Below, piece after piece: positions 60,851 through 64,000 of a DNA stretch of 64,000 nucleotides. The notes below the pieces were generated by a model. It made no database searches. It was not told the DNA's origin and was given only the letters and a program-made list of their open reading frames with translations. Numbering within the stretch: the stretch's first letter is position 1; every line of letters starts with the position of its first letter. Position numbers and translations under genes: made by a program. Origin of the DNA: Silene conica (Eukaryota > Streptophyta > Magnoliopsida > Caryophyllales > Caryophyllaceae); contig CM055320.2 in the NCBI GenBank assembly GCA_029255685.2, positions 40,115,927-40,179,926 on the forward strand. Direction: 5' to 3'.

Positions 60851-62863
60851 CTCAGAGGCCAGCTTAAGGCATGTCCCTTCACCACATCACAAGATACTAA
60901 ACTCAGAGGCCAGCTTAAGGCATGTTCTAGCATCAAACATCTGCACTCCGGGTGAGGTGTTACGACCTAAATGCCCCGTTGTGCAGCTGCTCTACTCGTC
61001 AGACTCAGAGGCCAACTTAAGGCATGTTCCAACGCGATCACAACAAACATGTCTGGGCTCAGAGGCCAGCTTAAGGCATATCCCAGACATGACAACCATA
61101 CACATATAGGGCTCAGAGGCCAGCTTAAGGCATATCCCCATATATGACAACAAGTTCACGTATTAAGCTCAGAAGCCAGCTTAAGGCATACCTTAATACG
61201 CATCAATACAATATCATCCAAGTCTAGGAACTAATCTATAGTTCTACTTTCTTAACTTCTAATCAACACTTAATTGACCCCGGGAACTAAGTTGAGGGAG
61301 AGTCGGTTTCCCTTTCGGTTACCCGACCGGGGGGGGTCTCTATCCTCTCTCCATTCCCGAACCCAATATAGTGTCGCCCATCCTCCGGGGACCTCAGATA
61401 CATATCAAAGATGCAAGGAACGAGTTTCAATCAAAACTGATCAACCGTCTAAAAGTTATCAACGAATTACAAATAAAAAACAAGCTACAGGGGCTCCCAG
61501 CCGGTCGGCAGGCAGCCGGCCTACTGGCTGGCAACCCCTCTAAGCCTTCCCTTTCCTTAACACAAAATCAGCCCAAAAGGACTCCCAGCCGGTCGGCTGG
61601 CTGGGAACCCAATCCCACTATACGCATAATTTCACAATGAGGCTCCAAGCCGGCTGGCAGGCGGCCGGTCTACCGGCTGGGCACCTCATTCCTTAATTCT
61701 AAAATTTTACGAAATGAACACAAAGAGGCTACCAGCCGGTCGGCAGGCAGCTCAAAATCTACTTTCTCGCAAAATTCGCAAAATCCACCATAGACGCTCC
61801 CAGCCGGTCGACCGGCGGCCGGTCGGTCGACCGGCTCAGAGAGCCTGTACGCTAAAAACGACATTCCTGCAAACTTAAAACCTCGATAATTCGATACCAA
61901 ACTTTACGAATTGCAACATACGAAGTTTACCCACTATTACAAATCATCCAACAACACTATCTAACAGCAAACAAACCCATAACAATCCTCAATACGATTA
62001 TATAATGTATCCGTCGCAAAACATAAAATTCAGAAATCAAACCCATACACATATGAACATCAAGCGAACATATAATCCTCAAATAAGGTTATTCCTAACA
62101 TGTTACTAAGTCCATTAAACATCAATCTTAAACAAAAATCAGAAACTTATACAAGAACACATCAAAACTTGCTATTTTAACAAAAAGGCCGAGTTACTCG
62201 TAATCGTCACCTCTTAACTTCTTAAACCAACATGAATCCGACTCCAAGCTACTTCTTTTGTCCAAGTCCGCGCTAGAAACACAACAAACTCCGTAAACCT
62301 CGAAAAACGTGCCCTTAGGGTCACGGCCAGAATATAAGACGGAATTATTTTGGGTAAAAACTTACCTGGAAAGATGGAGGGCGAGAAGAGGAATCCGTGG
62401 CCGCGAAAATCGCCTCAATCGGATAAGAAACGAAGATTCTATGAGAGTTTTAAGATTGAAGGAGGAGGAAATCAAAAATGGTGTTTTGATTAAATCTGAA
62501 AAATGAATTGGAGGAGGGAGGTAGAAGATTGTGGGGTTAGGGTTTTGTGAGGAAAAAGAGGGGAAATAGGTCCATTAAGAAGTTAGGCCCATAAGACAAG
62601 TTTTAAGACGGTTTAAGCTAAAAACACCGACTTAAGGTAACTATAAACTTAAGACGACATAAATATTTCCGGACTATGAAATTAAATTGCTAAGACGTAA
62701 ATTACGCAATTAAATGAAATCTTATTTAAATGCTTTTAAATATTCTCACATAAATTAGTCAATTATTTAAAAGAAATTCCACAAATTACGAAATATAAAT
62801 TATTTCTCGAACTTGGACTTAAAATCATTAAACTTCTAAGTCCCGAAATATTGGGATGTTACA
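60851..62863 (-). repeat. A2 right LTR, second part (after E)
   Basis: Resumes at the second CTCAG (60851-60855) within the hairpin array, whose units continue to about 61197. The GC-palindrome cluster follows (61493-61838, one motif shorter than in the left LTR) and the end GGATGTTACA at 62863. No coding sequence. Confidence 0.9.
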
Positions 62864-63090
62864 ATGGTAAAGAGGGCATAGGAGATCCTGGTGATACTAG
62901 TGAGACAAAATTGGAGCAAGTTGCTGAAGAAAACCGGCCGGGCAAAGTAAAGAAGCGTGTCATAACTTATGCGACACCAGATACCCTTCCGCCGGCCAGG
63001 CCTGTTGTCTGGAAGCCCAGAGTAACGGTCCATACTTCTGAAAGGACCTCTTTTAGCCAAGTGCCCTATCTTGGGGTATCTTGCTACTGA
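62864..63090 (+). CDS. Athila-like gag region, portion right of the A2 insertion (fossil)
   Basis: After the second ATGGT target copy an open frame continues to a stop at 63088-63090 (PDTLPPARPVVWKPRVTV, ending LGVSCY). The sequence is low in similarity to known domains; I assign it to the gag tail only because it lies directly across the A2 insertion. No protease or RT follows. Confidence 0.6.
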
Positions 63091-64000
63091 GTCGTAGTGC
63101 TAGTCAAGCGTTCTATTTCAGTTTTTTGTTGGACTATTTTTTTTGTTCTTGTTTTAGACTTAGACTCTCTTTGTTTTTGTTGCTTTGTTTTGAGAGTTTT
63201 TAGACTTGGTTCTGGGATCTTGCGCATTTGTTGGGCGCATATATGATGATTTTTCAGGCTTAAAGAAGAATGACTTGGTTAATACAAGTTATTTCCGAAG
63301 AAAAGAAGGGTGTTGTACAGCAGAGGGGTCGACCGACTAGAGATATGGGTCGGCCGACCTAGTCTCTGCATTCCTGGAGTTCCTGTATTCTACAGGAAGG
63401 TCGGTCGACCTAATATATGGGTCGGTCGACCTGCCCATCTGTCACAGTCTGTTCGTTTCTTCCTTGAAATCGTGCAACCATCTTGGGTACTTGAGTGGCA
63501 CTGCTAGCCACCAAAACCTCCCTGCTTACGCTGGTTTGGGGAGGTTTTTCTCATGCGCTTCATAATCCAGTGAGTTCTTTCCAGTTTTTCCTTGGTTTTT
63601 ATTGCATCTTTTCTTTACTTTTGTGAATCCTTTATTTAGGCTAATGCACAATGAGGACATTGTGCGGGTTGGTTTGGGGAATGATTTCGTGTCACATGCA
63701 TTGCATTTTGTCACACGTTTATTGCATTTCCGTATTGCATCGTTCTTTTCTTTATTTTCTCTACCTATACGAAAGAAAAAAAATACAAAAAAATGAAAAA
63801 AAATTTCAAAAATTCAAAAAATGCACCTTTATTTTAGCATATAGGTCGAGTCGGAACGAAAGTATTTCAAGGATGATTTAGCTATCTTACATGTTTATGC
63901 CTTTTCCTTGCCTTGCCAACTTGTTTTAGTATGAGAGTCTTTTGCATATCTACGAGTTTTGTCCAACTATCTGTATATCTTGAGACTTGACTTATACCTT
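63091..64000 (+). other. Athila-like non-coding region after gag, with palindromes and a GGAC hairpin
   Basis: T-rich DNA without a supported protein. Palindromes near 63327-63338 (GGTCGACCGAC), 63348-63359 (GGTCGGCCGACC), 63399-63410 and 63420-63431 (GGTCGGTCGACC) come in two close pairs. At 63646-63665 a perfect hairpin GCACAATG-AGGA-CATTGTGC is followed by GGGTTGGTTTGGGGA, an Athila/Tat-type purine-rich motif. The 3' LTR start (TGATGCGTG) is not reached by 64000. Confidence 0.75.

Overview
This window is plant nuclear DNA made almost entirely of nested LTR retrotransposons. I see no host protein gene, rRNA, tRNA or CRISPR array. Plant origin follows from the element families: primer sites matching initiator tRNA-Met and tRNA-Asp, a Tekay/Del-like chromovirus with a C-terminal chromodomain, a plant-type Ty1/copia element, and an Athila/Tat-type gag. 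I cannot name the species. The density and depth of nesting suggest a repeat-rich dicot-like genome, which is inference.

Layout. Positions 1-923 are the end of an Athila-like LTR on the minus strand. From 924 to 31639 runs a tandem array of one non-coding, minus-oriented Ty3/gypsy-derived family (called A1 here): LTR1, internal 1, LTR2, internal 2, LTR3, internal 3, LTR4, with a period of about 6.1 kb once insertions are subtracted. LTR3 holds a Ty1/copia element (13692-22318, TSD TTAAC). Internal 3 holds a solo LTR of a chromovirus family (27573-29930, TSD CAAAT). LTR4 is cut at 31640 by a second Athila-like, apparently gag-only element on the plus strand that runs off the right edge. Inside that element sits an element of a sister subfamily, A2 (34623-62863, TSD ATGGT). 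The right LTR of A2 holds a coding chromovirus, E (41930-60850, TSD CTCAG). The right LTR of E holds a young non-coding element, F (50488-59348, TSD AGTAG). The right half is therefore five levels deep: A1 array, Athila-like, A2, E, F.

How the parts relate. E encodes gag, protease, RT, RNase H, integrase and a chromodomain. F has no coding capacity but shares E's LTR ends, leader and polypurine-tract region, so F looks like a passenger of an E-type element. A1 and A2 are also non-coding. No autonomous partner for them is visible.

The most unusual signal lies in the A1 and A2 LTRs. About a dozen roughly 28-30 bp units sit about 50 bp apart, each flanked by arms complementary to each other but different from unit to unit. 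An inner stem switches as GTG/CAC, GCC/GGC or GTC/GAC around a constant AACTTAA-type loop. Imperfect pairs are A.C or C.A on the plus strand, which become U.G or G.U in RNA of the minus strand, the element's own sense strand. This looks like an array of covarying RNA hairpins. Other structural signals are a hairpin containing GGAC beside the polypurine tract in every family here, a perfect 12-bp hairpin with a UUCG loop just after the Athila-like primer site, and clusters of GC-rich palindromes in three unrelated families. All repeat comparisons were made by eye.
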